The notes: generated by a model from the letters alone, not told the origin. Positions 1 to 8,216 are shown, counted from the first letter of the stretch. The stretch is DNA of 32,056 bases from Candidatus Poribacteria bacterium (GCA_022823085.1 JAJDXV010000086.1:1-32056), one strand, 5' to 3'. Program-made: numbers and translations.

Positions 1-140
1 CGACCTATCGTTTTAAGACAGACTTTGTGGCTGCCACGCCACGATACTGCGATATTTTACTGTAGTCAATAGTTTAACTTGTGGAGTGAACGCTGGCTAC
101 GCTTCGCACAAGCCCCATGCTTTAGCGGGGGGTTACTGAC
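1..140 (-). mobile_element. Left end of a second IsrB/IscB-type IS605-like element (partial, runs off the window)
   Basis: Read on the minus strand from 140 downward, this stretch aligns at roughly 80% identity over about 105 nt with the left end of the element at 8863-10112. Both start with GTCAGT, carry a hairpin around CGCTAAAG (here 113-132), and share the block TGACTACAGTAAAATATCG. In the complete copy this segment is the non-coding leader before the IsrB-like gene, so here the gene should begin some 70 nt beyond the window edge if spacing is conserved. Its outer border lies 13 bp after the stop codon of the FAH gene. It could instead be a solo omegaRNA or a decayed end; the window cannot tell. 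Confidence 0.7.
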
Positions 141-153
141 GATTACATATCTC

Positions 154-1107
154 CTAAAGCTGCTTAACCGGATTTGACAGCGTGCCGAACCCATCAATCT
201 TTATCTCAACAATATCGCCTGCGGCAAGTGGGAGATCGTTCGGTACGATGATGCCAGTGCCAGTCGAGACAACGGTGCCGAGCGGGATCGGGTTATCACG
301 CATCAGGAATTCTGTCAGTTGTTCAAATTTCCAATTGATTTGAGAAGTGTTTACCTCGCCTTCATAAATAACGTCTTCACCACGGAGAACGGTGCATCGC
401 ATGTCTAAATTGTATGGATCGTCCACCTCAGACGGTGTCAGAAACATCGGTCCGAGCGCGCAACATCCGTAAAAGACCTTCGATTGCGGGAGGTAGAGCG
501 GGTTATCACGTTCAATATCCCACGCAGAGACATCGTTACAGAGCGTGTATCCGACGATTTCGCCGTCACCACCGAGGACATAAGCCAACTCCGGTTCTGT
601 TGCTGTCAACACAGAGTCGCTTCGGATGCCGACAAAGCCGTTCGGACCGACACAACGCGAAGGGGTCGCTTTGAAAAATATCTCAGGACGATCGGCGTGA
701 TAGACGCGGCTGTAGATATCCTGTTCGGAGTCATCATCGCGCATATCAGCACTCCGCCTGTAGGTCACACCGCAGCCCCAAACCTCAGGCGGATCAATAG
801 GCGATAAAAGGTGTGGCACATTTTCATCAGGTGCGACATCCAATTTCTCCAGCGTAAGTCCATCAGGTTCATCCGATGTGTTTTCCGTTTCTGTAAATGA
901 CGGAAGTTGCATCGGAGCAGGTGTTGCCACCTTTTCTTGAATATCGGCGAGTATAACACCGAGGCTAATCTGCTCCCTATGTGCGAGGACTAACACTTCT
1001 AAGACACCGGGGGATTCCTCGCTTGTTACGTCAATCACTTCCGCATCGCGAGTGACAATTCCGACCCGTTTACCTAAATTGGGTAGGTAAAACTGAATTA
1101 ATTTCAT
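154..1107 (-). CDS. Fumarylacetoacetate hydrolase (FAH) family protein
   Basis: This is a 317-residue cytosolic protein of the FAH superfamily, whose members cleave or dehydrate 2-keto acids using a divalent metal. The N-terminal third resembles the small domain seen in the sugar-acid branch. The C-terminal catalytic fold starts near WGCGVTYRRS. The segment TEPELAYVLGGDGEIVGYTL followed by CND fits the usual E-x-E plus Asp metal-ligand arrangement. The style (RPEIFFKA, NPLYLPQSKV) recalls 2-keto-3-deoxy-sugar-acid dehydratases, but substrate is not provable here. I chose the ATG at 1107 (MKLIQFYL), preceded by AAGGGAAA, over an in-frame start at 1200 that adds 31 residues unlike the family. 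It follows cysC by 115 bp on the same strand, and its 3' end abuts the mobile element at 1-140. Confidence 0.88.
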   Translation of the reverse strand: MKLIQFYLPNLGKRVGIVTRDAEVIDVTSEESPGVLEVLVLAHREQISLGVILADIQEKVATPAPMQLPSFTETENTSDEPDGLTLEKLDVAPDENVPHLLSPIDPPEVWGCGVTYRRSADMRDDDSEQDIYSRVYHADRPEIFFKATPSRCVGPNGFVGIRSDSVLTATEPELAYVLGGDGEIVGYTLCNDVSAWDIERDNPLYLPQSKVFYGCCALGPMFLTPSEVDDPYNLDMRCTVLRGEDVIYEGEVNTSQINWKFEQLTEFLMRDNPIPLGTVVSTGTGIIVPNDLPLAAGDIVEIKIDGFGTLSNPVKQL

Positions 1108-1222
1108 ATTTTTAATTTCCCTTGCGGTTCGGTATGGCGGGTTCAGACGAAACCGTTGAAATCCGTGATAACCGATTCCATATCCGTTTCCTTTTGCCAA
1201 CTAAAAAGCGCGCCCGTGTATC

Positions 1223-1840
1223 CTAATTTTCGGCAGGGACGAGACCGGCTTTCACAAGTGCTGAGACGACAGCCCCCGCACACGCTTCTATAGAGAGTTC
1301 CGCACTATTGACTGTGACCTCCGGGTTAAGAGGCGATTCATACGGTGCACTAATGCCCGTAAACTCCTTAATCTCTCCAGCGCGCGCTTTTTTATATAAA
1401 CCTTTGGTATCCCGTTCTTCGCAAACCTCAAGTGGACAGTCAACGAAAACTTCGATGAATCTACCTTCAGCGATAAGTGCCCTTGCCTGATCCCTATCGG
1501 CACGGTAAGGCGAAATAAAAGCAGTCATAACAATGCTTCCCGCGTCCGCGAAGAGTTTCGCGACTTCGCCGATACGACGGATATTCTCCTCACGATCTTC
1601 CGGTGAGAATCCCAAGTTCTTGTTCAGTCCGTGTCGGACATTATCGCCATCTAAGACATAAGTGTGGTGCCGCTGTTGATGCAATACATATTCAACGGCA
1701 TTCGCTAATGTTGATTTACCTGAGCCGGAGAGTCCCGTGAACCAAATCACACAGCCTTTCTGGTTCAGTAATTTTTCTCTATCTTCTGCCGTGACAGTTG
1801 TTTCATGCCACGTAATATTGGTTGCTTTCTGTTGAGCCAA
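1223..1840 (-). CDS. cysC: Adenylyl-sulfate (APS) kinase
   Basis: APS kinase phosphorylates adenosine 5'-phosphosulfate to PAPS, the donor for sulfotransferases and for reductive sulfate assimilation. The 205-residue length is normal for CysC alone, with no fused ATP sulfurylase. Visible motifs are the Walker A loop GLSGSGKS at residues 36-43, the APS-binding stretch [15 protein letters not shown] (about 64-78), and [10 protein letters not shown] with the family serine at about 110. The start is a TTG at 1840 placed 8 nt after GAGGAG; no ATG fits better. It has its own sigma70-type promoter upstream. No other sulfate-assimilation gene is in the window, so the role could be PAPS supply for sulfated glycans rather than cysteine synthesis (inference). 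Confidence 0.95.
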   Translation of the reverse strand: MAQQKATNITWHETTVTAEDREKLLNQKGCVIWFTGLSGSGKSTLANAVEYVLHQQRHHTYVLDGDNVRHGLNKNLGFSPEDREENIRRIGEVAKLFADAGSIVMTAFISPYRADRDQARALIAEGRFIEVFVDCPLEVCEERDTKGLYKKARAGEIKEFTGISAPYESPLNPEVTVNSAELSIEACAGAVVSALVKAGLVPAEN

Positions 1841-1928
1841 TTCGATTGCTCCTCAATAATAAAAAATGAAAAAATAGAAGTTTTCTGATCGCACCTCTAT
1901 TGTTGCTAAACTTTAGAATATTATTACT

Positions 1929-1958
1929 ATTATACGCGCGGGTATAACGCAATGTCAA
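1929..1958 (-). promoter_or_regulatory. Sigma70-type promoter of cysC
   Basis: On the minus strand, a perfect TTGACA (1958-1953) and a perfect TATAAT (1934-1929) are separated by 18 nt. They lie about 90 nt upstream of the cysC start. The FAH gene downstream may be read from the same promoter. Confidence 0.75.
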
Positions 1959-2008
1959 CCCTAAATCAGAAATTTTTTAGATAAAATCATAGATTAGAAA
2001 TGATGGGT

Positions 2009-3727
2009 TTAATTCAGACGATCCTCGGTGATATGGATGACATCATTTATCGGGCTTTCGGTTTTAGAAAAATCTATCGTTTGGAGGTGTCCACTTAGCC
2101 ATCCGACCTTAATAGATTGGAGCGTCTCTTGTGTGCCAATACCGAAAAGTAGATGATGATCGCTGTCGGAGGCATAGCTTCCACCACAGGTGACTTCTCT
2201 AAATTGTGTTGTCTGGTCTGTATGTAGCCATACTTTCGCGCCAATACCGTCGCGATTGCTTTCGATCCCGACGAGTCGGATTTTCACCCAACTGTTTTTT
2301 CTCGGAGCCGCTTGCGACTCGTTGCGTAAGAGGACGGGGGATTCAGCGCAGGCGGTAACAAGGACATCCGGCGCGCCGTCGTTGTTATAATCACCAACGG
2401 CTACGCCGCGAGCGACTATAGCACGCTTGAAAAACGAGCCCGCTGTCTCGGAGAGGTCTCTAAATTTTCCGGTGTCAGTCCTACCGAAAATCTGGCACCG
2501 TTGTTTGTAGGAGAGGGATGGTGTGATTTCTGAGACGTTATCCCATACATGCCCGTTTGCAACAAAGAGTTCAAGTGTTCCGTCGTTGTCCGCGTCAAGG
2601 AACTGCGTTCCGAAACCGAGTTGTGAAAAACTCGGATCGGCAAGTCCGGCCTCAAAGGTTGTCATGGTGTAGAAACCGTCGCCATCATTGTGAAAGAGAC
2701 TGTTAATTTCTAAGGAGAAATTAGTTATGAAGATGTCCGCGCGGCCATCGTTATCGTAATCTCCGTTAGCGATCCCCATACTCGCGGTCGCTCGCCCCTC
2801 TGAATTGTAAGCAACACCCGCCGTGACAGCGATGTCAGTGAAGGTTCCGTCTCCGTTATTGCGGTAGAGGAAATCCGGGACCGCATCGTTAGCGACGAAG
2901 ATGTCCGGGGAACCGTCATTGTTATCGTCGGTAAAGAGAGCACCTAATCCTTTACCGGCGTTATGCAGTCCTGCGCGGGCGGTGACATCCGTGAAAGTGC
3001 CGTCCCCATTGTTCCGATAAAGTGTATCGCGTACCCCCGGATATTCGTGTGGACCGCAGTAGATATGCACACCTTCTAAAAAACAGGCGTGAGCGGTTTC
3101 CGGGCGGTAGTCCAAGTAGTTCGCGACATAGAGATCAAGGTAACCATCGAGATTATAGTCGCCGAAAGTTGCACTGACACTCCAACTGCCGTCACCGACA
3201 CCTGCATAGGACGTTGCATCCGTGAAAGTACCGTCACCGTTGTTCCGATAGAGTTGGTTTCTCCCAAAGTTCGTGAGATAGAGATCCGCATCGCCATCGT
3301 TGTCGTAATCTGCGGAGAGACACCCCATACCGTACCCCGAATTTTGTTGTAACCCCGCCGCTACGGTTGCATCAACAAACGTGCCATCGCCTCTATTGCG
3401 GTAGAGGACATTTGCCTGTTTAGGGTCTCTATAGGTGTCCTGACGCGTGGTGCTGATCGTCCCGCCGTTGACGAGATAGATGTCAAGGTATCCATCGTTA
3501 TTATAATCAAAAAAGAGTCCACCGGAGCCCATCGTTTCCGGCAAATACTTCTCTTTAGATGCACCGTTGGTGTGTTTAAAATGGATACCGGCTCGCTGCG
3601 TCTGTTCTGTGAAGTGAGGGGTCGTTTCAACCGCATTCAGCGTGGCGATAGAAGTAAAAAACAGTAGGGAGATGAGCAGGAGGGTTGCGGTGTTGATACC
3701 GAGCGAGAAACAAAAGTTGGTCTTCAA
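2009..3727 (-). CDS. Secreted CRTAC1-type protein with FG-GAP/VCBS repeats and a C-terminal ASPIC/UnbV domain
   Basis: This 572-residue exported protein has a hydrophobic signal sequence at about residues 10-32. It then carries seven calcium-binding FG-GAP/VCBS-like units, each with a D-x-(D/N)-x-DG loop such as DYNNDGYLDIYLVNGG, DYDNDGDADLYLTNFG and DYNNDGAPDVLVT. The units alternate with the recurring phrase LYRNNGDGTFTD, which suggests a beta-propeller. The last ~90 residues (KNSWVKIRLVG through FGIGTQETLQSIKVGWLSG) match the ASPIC/UnbV domain. Such proteins are extracellular or surface-bound and abundant in marine and sponge-associated bacteria; adhesion or glycan binding is plausible but not shown. 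The start is TTG at 3727 with only a weak ribosome site (GTGGAAAA), so the exact N-terminus is uncertain. Confidence 0.9.
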   Translation of the reverse strand: MKTNFCFSLGINTATLLLISLLFFTSIATLNAVETTPHFTEQTQRAGIHFKHTNGASKEKYLPETMGSGGLFFDYNNDGYLDIYLVNGGTISTTRQDTYRDPKQANVLYRNRGDGTFVDATVAAGLQQNSGYGMGCLSADYDNDGDADLYLTNFGRNQLYRNNGDGTFTDATSYAGVGDGSWSVSATFGDYNLDGYLDLYVANYLDYRPETAHACFLEGVHIYCGPHEYPGVRDTLYRNNGDGTFTDVTARAGLHNAGKGLGALFTDDNNDGSPDIFVANDAVPDFLYRNNGDGTFTDIAVTAGVAYNSEGRATASMGIANGDYDNDGRADIFITNFSLEINSLFHNDGDGFYTMTTFEAGLADPSFSQLGFGTQFLDADNDGTLELFVANGHVWDNVSEITPSLSYKQRCQIFGRTDTGKFRDLSETAGSFFKRAIVARGVAVGDYNNDGAPDVLVTACAESPVLLRNESQAAPRKNSWVKIRLVGIESNRDGIGAKVWLHTDQTTQFREVTCGGSYASDSDHHLLFGIGTQETLQSIKVGWLSGHLQTIDFSKTESPINDVIHITEDRLN

Positions 3728-3763
3728 TTTTCCACATATCCAACGATGGTAGCAAACGCGAAT

Positions 3764-3790
3764 AAAGGCATCCGGTGAGAGGATGCCTTT
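3764..3790 (-). terminator. Stem-loop after the secreted-protein gene (probable terminator)
   Basis: A perfect 10-bp stem AAAGGCATCC / GGATGCCTTT encloses a 7-nt loop. It lies 16 nt beyond the stop codon of the gene at 3806-4510 and before the next start at 3727. No clean T-tract follows on the minus strand beyond the stem's own TTTATT, so strength is uncertain. Confidence 0.6.
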
Positions 3791-3805
3791 AAGCGTCTGT
3801 TTGAT

Positions 3806-4510
3806 TTAGAATCCACCTTTGAGTGCGCCCCAAGTTGTCGTAAGTTTGTTCTCGGGTTCGACAGCCGTCTGCGGATCGGTTTCATTCGGGTCAAATTCAA
3901 TATCTGTCGTTGCGAAGATTTGGTCGATATAGGTGCCATCTTCGCGATGGACGATGTGGAGTGTATGCTCACCAGCGGACAAATTCACCGGAACCGGATC
4001 ATCACCGTGCTGGACAAGTTCCGTTCCTTCAAAAGGACCGTCGCGTGTATTCAACCGGAACCAAACCCAGTCCGTCGTATAGTTTTCGCGGAGCGATTCC
4101 TGTTCATAGAAATCCCAGATATTCATGGTCGCGTTATTCGTGGAGAGTGCATCGGCATCATCAATGTCAAACGCCCAATAGCAGGAATTGTCGCTAACTG
4201 AGGGAGCAATCACACGTCCCCAGAAATGCCAATCGTCCAATTCAATTGAGAAGTTATATTTTACCCATGCGTTACCATCATTTCCAATGCCGTTGGCAGA
4301 GCCGATGAACGCGCCACCGGATGCCTCACTGATCGTGTAATCCTCTACACCTTCAGCGGCGGTACCGATGTGGTCGGATGGTACTTCAAAGACCTCAAAT
4401 TTGTCCCCACTAATATCATCAAAATTCTCCGCTTCCCAACTAATGTATTTTTGCGCGAACGCGGGGGAGACAATTAGGCTAAGAACTGTCAATAGAATGA
4501 TAACTCGCAT
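3806..4510 (-). CDS. Secreted beta-sandwich protein resembling a carbohydrate-binding module
   Basis: This is a 234-residue exported protein. A classic signal peptide (MRVIILLTVLSLIVSPAFA, residues 1-19) ends before QKYISWEAENFD. The mature part opens with an EAENF phrase and runs through GNAWVKYNFSIELDDWHFWGR and AGEHTLHIVHREDGTYIDQI. That is the usual layout of CBM6/CBM35-like jelly-roll domains, where an early Glu and a late 'thLhi.rEdGt.iDqi' strand flank the ligand face. No catalytic domain is visible. The start at 4510 was preferred to the ATG at 4516 because GGAGG lies 6 nt before it and abuts the earlier one. Function as a sugar-binding or surface protein is inference. Confidence 0.8.
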   Translation of the reverse strand: MRVIILLTVLSLIVSPAFAQKYISWEAENFDDISGDKFEVFEVPSDHIGTAAEGVEDYTISEASGGAFIGSANGIGNDGNAWVKYNFSIELDDWHFWGRVIAPSVSDNSCYWAFDIDDADALSTNNATMNIWDFYEQESLRENYTTDWVWFRLNTRDGPFEGTELVQHGDDPVPVNLSAGEHTLHIVHREDGTYIDQIFATTDIEFDPNETDPQTAVEPENKLTTTWGALKGGF

Positions 4511-4612
4511 TAACATCCTCCTTTCAAAAAAATTAGATTGAAAGTATTATATCAAAAAAAACAGAAAAGTGTACACTTTTTTTCATCTCTCAATTGTGTT
4601 TTCCGATTCTCA

Positions 4613-4767
4613 TAGGACTTACGCATGCCCCTCTTTTTGTACCACAAACTTCCCAGTTTTGCGGCGTACTCGCCCAGATGCGAAGTGCATCGTGATATAA
4701 AAACGCTGGATTTTCCAAAAAATTTCACCGAACAGAACGATTTACATCCCAAATTGCGTAAGTCCTA
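4613..4767. mobile_element. 155-bp MITE with 13-bp terminal inverted repeats and 5-bp target duplication
   Basis: The element is bounded by perfect inverted repeats TAGGACTTACGCA (4613-4625) and TGCGTAAGTCCTA (4755-4767). It is flanked by an exact 5-bp direct repeat TCTCA (4608-4612 and 4768-4772), the signature of a transposition event. It is too short for a transposase and its open frames are not coding-like, so it must have been mobilised in trans. It sits between the 3' end of the zinc-ribbon gene and the promoter side of the secreted-protein gene, so it may influence transcription ends there. Confidence 0.85.
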
Positions 4768-4773
4768 TCTCAT

Positions 4774-5016
4774 CTACATCAACGCGTCTTCAACTTCTTC
4801 AGGGAGTTCAACTGTGCTTGGATCAACATCAATCGGATATTCAGTGCCATAAGCTTCGACCAGATCGTCAAAGACGACGTTATCTACACGCTCAAGATCG
4901 TCACCGGGGTAGACAAGCCATACGCCGTAGCAACCGTCGCAACTGACGAGGTCCACGTCGTCTTGTTCAATCGGAAACTGCGTCAACGGATTGTTACAAT
5001 CAGGACAAGGGAACAT
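4774..5016 (-). CDS. Small zinc-ribbon protein
   Basis: This 80-residue acidic protein has two CxxC knuckles, CPDC near residue 3 and CDGC near residue 30, which fit a zinc ribbon of the kind annotated as a TFIIB-type or zf-ribbon small protein. The C-terminal half is rich in Asp/Glu and has no recognised motif. I chose the ATG at 5016 because AGGAGG stands 8 nt upstream; an in-frame start at 5055 would add 13 basic residues unlike the rest. It follows the rhodanese-MoeB gene by 49 bp on the same strand and is probably cotranscribed with it. A link to sulfur transfer is suggested only by position. The MITE has inserted a few bases past its stop codon. Confidence 0.75.
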   Translation of the reverse strand: MFPCPDCNNPLTQFPIEQDDVDLVSCDGCYGVWLVYPGDDLERVDNVVFDDLVEAYGTEYPIDVDPSTVELPEEVEDALM

Positions 5017-5065
5017 ATAGGTTCCTCCTCGGAGTTGTCTAAATCTCGGTATCAATCGTTAATTA

Positions 5066-6253
5066 TCAGTCAGCGGCGGGTGCGAACGTGTCCGGATTTT
5101 CCGCCGCTGCGTCGTAATCGTCAATCAATTGAGTGATTACAGGGTTATCGCCACAGAGCGGGCAATTCTCATCTCTATTAATTTTCATTTCGCGATATGT
5201 CATGCTGAGTGCATCATAGAGGATGAGCCTACCGATAAGCGGTTCACCGATACCGATAATATATTTAATCGCTTCAGTCGCCATCATAACACCAATTACG
5301 CCTGGGAGCACGCCCAGGACACCGGCTTCACTTCAGCTCGGCACCATACCCGGTGGCGGCGGTGTCGGATACATGCATCGGTAGCAAGGGCCTTCATGCG
5401 GTTTAAAAAGCGTGACCTGTCCCTCAAATTGGAAGATACTACCGTGAACGACCGGTTTATTCAGTAGCACAGCGGCATCGTTGACGAGGTAGCGGGTCGC
5501 GAAATTATCACACCCATCAACAATCAGATCGTATTCCGAGAAGATTTCCTCAACGTTATCGGCTGTCAGTCGGAGGTTGTACGGTGTGATATCGATGTCT
5601 GGATTTAGCGACTTAATCGTTGTCGTTGCGGATTGAACTTTTGGCGTACCGACCGCTTCCGTACGGTGGAGTATCTGGCGTTGTAGATTGCTTAACTCAA
5701 CGACATCAGAATCGATAATACCGAGGTGTCCGACACCTGCAGCACCGAGATAGACACCTGCGGGTGAACCTAATCCACCAGCACCCACCATCAAGACTTT
5801 AGCATTAAGCAGTTTTGCTTGGCCCTGCTCGCCGACTTCAGTCAGCATAAAATGTCGGCTATAACGATCAAGTTGCTCATGGCTCATCGGTTTATCTTGT
5901 TCGGTGGGGTAGCCTGCAGCCGACCAGTCGCGGTATCCGCCTGCAAGGGACACGGTATCGGTGTATCCCATTTCACGGAGCGACTTCGCAGCGAGGAGGG
6001 ATCGGAGTCCCGCAGCACAATAGACGACGATCTTTTGGTTCCGATCTGGAATGTAGTTTTCAACGGAAAATTCAAGCATTCCGCGTGTAACGTGGACAGC
6101 GTTCGGGATATAACCGGCGCGATATTCGTCTTCATCACGTACATCCAGCAGAACGAAATCGCTATCTTTCTCCTGTTCGTCTTTCACATCGGCAACAGTT
6201 ACTTCTGGTATTTCTGTTTTGGCTTCCTCAACGATTTCCCTATAGGATTTCAT
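5066..6253 (-). CDS. moeB: Rhodanese-MoeB/ThiF fusion with in-frame TGA at the catalytic cysteine (candidate selenoprotein)
   Basis: Read through one TGA, this is a 395-residue protein. Residues ~15-115 form a rhodanese domain (LLDVRDEDEYRAGYIPNA; active loop CAAGLRS with Cys79). Residues ~123-395 form a MoeB/ThiF E1-like adenylyltransferase: RYSRH, the nucleotide loop GAGGLGSP (157-164), and zinc-binding CYRC and CPLC. Such enzymes adenylate the C-terminus of MoaD/ThiS-type sulfur carriers. Codon 307 is TGA (5335-5333), between PPPPGMVPS and SEAGVLGVLPG. Cys homologues read VPSC(A/S)EAGVLG there, the active-site cysteine position in ThiF, MoeB and MOCS3. Everything downstream stays in frame and conserved. 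Start ATG at 6253 follows AGGAG. If TGA is a true stop, the gene gives a 306-residue truncated protein and is a pseudogene. Confidence 0.85.
5301..5335 (-). promoter_or_regulatory. SECIS-like hairpin immediately after the in-frame TGA
   Basis: On the minus strand the TGA (5335-5333) is followed after 20 nt by a loop CGTGCT (5312-5307) closed by a perfect 6-bp GC-rich stem CCTGGG (5318-5313) / CCCAGG (5306-5301). The general bacterial SECIS pattern asks for a small apical loop about 16-37 nt after UGA with a G among its first two bases, and this fits. The lower stem is weak (GCC with GGT across an internal loop). The hairpin also encodes conserved residues LGVLPG, so it could arise by chance. 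Confidence 0.5.
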
Positions 6254-6338
6254 AAAATTTTTCTCCTGCCGAGAAGGAACATGAAGGTCAAGGTTTCATA
6301 TTCTGCTTCCATAAATTTCAGTCTTTTGCGATTGCACA

Positions 6339-6367
6339 ATTATATCATATATTGAATTTGTTGTCAA
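6339..6367 (-). promoter_or_regulatory. Sigma70-type promoter of the rhodanese-MoeB gene
   Basis: Perfect TTGACA (6367-6362) and perfect TATAAT (6344-6339) on the minus strand with a 17-nt spacer, about 85 nt upstream of the ATG at 6253. It probably also drives the zinc-ribbon gene. Confidence 0.8.
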
Positions 6368-6396
6368 TGTTGTTTTTCGTATTTTATCCCTATCCT

Positions 6397-6450
6397 CTTG
6401 TAGGAGCGACTTTCAGTCGCGATTCTTGTAGGAGCGACTTTCAGTCGCGA
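6397..6450. repeat. Two REP-like palindromic units in tandem
   Basis: Two identical 26-bp units (6397-6422 and 6425-6450) are separated by 2 bp. Each contains GTAGGAGCGAC and the short hairpin GCGACT-TTC-AGTCGC followed by GA. The frame 'GTAGGAGCGA...TCGCGA' is like the REP sequences of pseudomonads, though the stem differs. They lie in the divergent gap between the MoeB and mod genes. Confidence 0.7.
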
Positions 6451-6484
6451 ATTTCATCTCCGGCTAAACCACTCTACAAAAACT

Positions 6485-6616
6485 AAATATTTCCCTTGAA
6501 CTTTCACCAAACGACACTCCCACCCCACGGTAGTTTCGGTTTCCCAACCGAACCTGCGCAACTGTTCTATTAATGCTAAACTTTACGATAAATATTTCCC
6601 TTGAATTTTCGCCAAA
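6485..6616. repeat. 27-bp direct repeats and a hairpin in the gap before mod
   Basis: The 27-bp sequence beginning AAATATTTCCCTTGAA occurs at 6485-6511 and again at 6590-6616 with two mismatches, 105 bp apart. Between them TTCGGTT-TCCC-AACCGAA (6535-6552) forms a perfect 7-bp stem. The 453-bp gap 6254-6706 otherwise holds the MoeB promoter and the REP-like pair; I see no gene in it. These may be regulatory repeats upstream of mod or remnants of a duplication. Confidence 0.55.
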
Positions 6617-6706
6617 AGCATGGTAAACTTAAAATAAGTTATATTGACAGGAAATCCGCGTCCTAAACGGCTACTATCCTAAACGAAATAAAGGTTATCA
6701 CCCCTT

Positions 6707-8167
6707 ATGCCAAAAGAAAATTTCAACGAAAAACTGACCGCACTTCTCAAAACCCATCCAGACTTCCTTGACGATGCAGGCGAACTCATCCTTGCCGCTG
6801 TCCGAGACTACGCCTGGCGACTCGACCACGACCTCATCGGATTATTGCTTACCGATGAAGCGATAAAAGCAACGTTCTTTGACGAAATTGACGGGCATTG
6901 GGTTTTCAACCACAACACCTTCATCAACTACATCACCGATAAAAACTTCCTCGCCAATTCCTACACCCGATTCCGCAACAAAATCGGCTTGAACATTGGA
7001 GGTAAATTCCTCCGCGAACGCGGCGAAGTCTCACTCGTCTGGCCCTACAAGGACTGCGTCTTAGACGGTGGACAAACAAGAGAAGAAGAAAAGCGCAAAG
7101 AGATCTTCTTCAACGAAATCCTGGCACAGGACGAAATCAATCGGCTGTTCGATCCGAAAGTCCTTACCAACTGGAAACGCCACACTGTCAAAGGTGAACA
7201 AGACGTAACGGACATCCAACGCGACGAAAACGGCATCATCCGCGAAAACCTCATCATCAAAGGCAACAATCTCATCGCGCTCCACACCCTCAAACAGCAA
7301 TTCCGTGGACAGGTCAAATTGATTTACATCGACCCACCGTATAACACCGGAAGTGACAGTTTCGGCTACAACGATAACTTCAACCACTCCAGTTGGCTGA
7401 CCTTTATGAGAAATCGGTTGGAAGTGGCACGGGAATTTTTGAAAGATGATGGCGTTATCCTGATTCACATTGACGATCAGGAAATGCACTATTTAAAACT
7501 TGTCACTGATGAGATATTCGGTAGAGATAATTTTATCGCCACTGTTCCGAGGAAGACCCGAAGTGGAAAAAGTGATGTCCCTTACAAGCTTTCACAGGAT
7601 TTTGACTGGATGCTAATGTACACAAAAGGCGCGTCGAAAAAAGATAACCTCTTCCAGCGGGACGTTTCACGAAAGTATCACAAGACCCCAGACTTTCCTG
7701 ACGATGAATGGAGGCTAAGCGATCTTACCACTCAACGAACAATTCATGAACGCCCTAATTCAAATTTCACGTTGGTAAACCCAAGGAATGGGGAGGGATT
7801 TCCAGTAAATCCCAATCGCTGCTGGGGTATCACTAAAGACTCAGTAGACGAATATCTAAAAAAAGGGAAAATAGTCTTTCCGGGGGACTACGATTTTTTG
7901 AACATAAAGCGTCCCGCTATGCGGGTCTTTAAGTCGGAAGATATAGGAAAGACGGCTTACGTGTCCTCCGATTTCCTGAATCAAGTAATGGACGAACTGC
8001 TGAAAAATATGGTCAATAGAAAAGGCACGGATGAGATTGTAACAGCATACAACACCAGATTAATTTTACGAACCTATAGGCGATGCGAAAAGAAACAAAA
8101 ACACCCACTTTTTTCGATTTTCCAACCGGGCCTGGGTTCCAAAATTGGACTAAAAACCTGGAACTGA
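6707..8167 (+). pseudogene. mod: Type III restriction-modification DNA adenine methyltransferase (Mod), C-terminally truncated
   Basis: The first ~445 codons match type III Mod: catalytic motif IV DPPYNTGSDSF near residue 208, the FNHSSWLTFMRNRLEVA helix, ILIHIDDQE, and the target-recognition stretch RLSDLTTQRTIHERPNSNF with GKIVFPGDYDFL. In this class of methyltransferase the SAM-binding motif I (F-x-G-S-G-T-T) comes after these elements. It is missing: after about 8041 the sequence becomes an unrelated 41-residue tail. At 486 residues it is well short of the usual ~600 or more. The product should fold poorly around SAM and is probably inactive. Start ATG at 6707 has a distant AAAGG. The partner res lies 5.4 kb downstream, so an insertion or rearrangement has probably split the operon. 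Confidence 0.82.
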
Positions 8168-8216
8168 ATAGCTCTGGCATTAGCCCTGAATACATTTGAC
8201 TTTCTATATTATATAT

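Noticed and set aside
1108..1200. N-terminal extension of the FAH protein (in-frame ATG at 1200)
   Set aside because: The added residues are unlike the family and a better ribosome-site/ATG pair exists at 1107.
4625..4852. Plus-strand ORF starting inside the MITE
   Set aside because: It crosses the MITE border and the opposite strand carries the zinc-ribbon gene; composition is not coding-like.
7061..7489. Long minus-strand ORF inside mod
   Set aside because: It is the antisense shadow of a clearly recognised methyltransferase.
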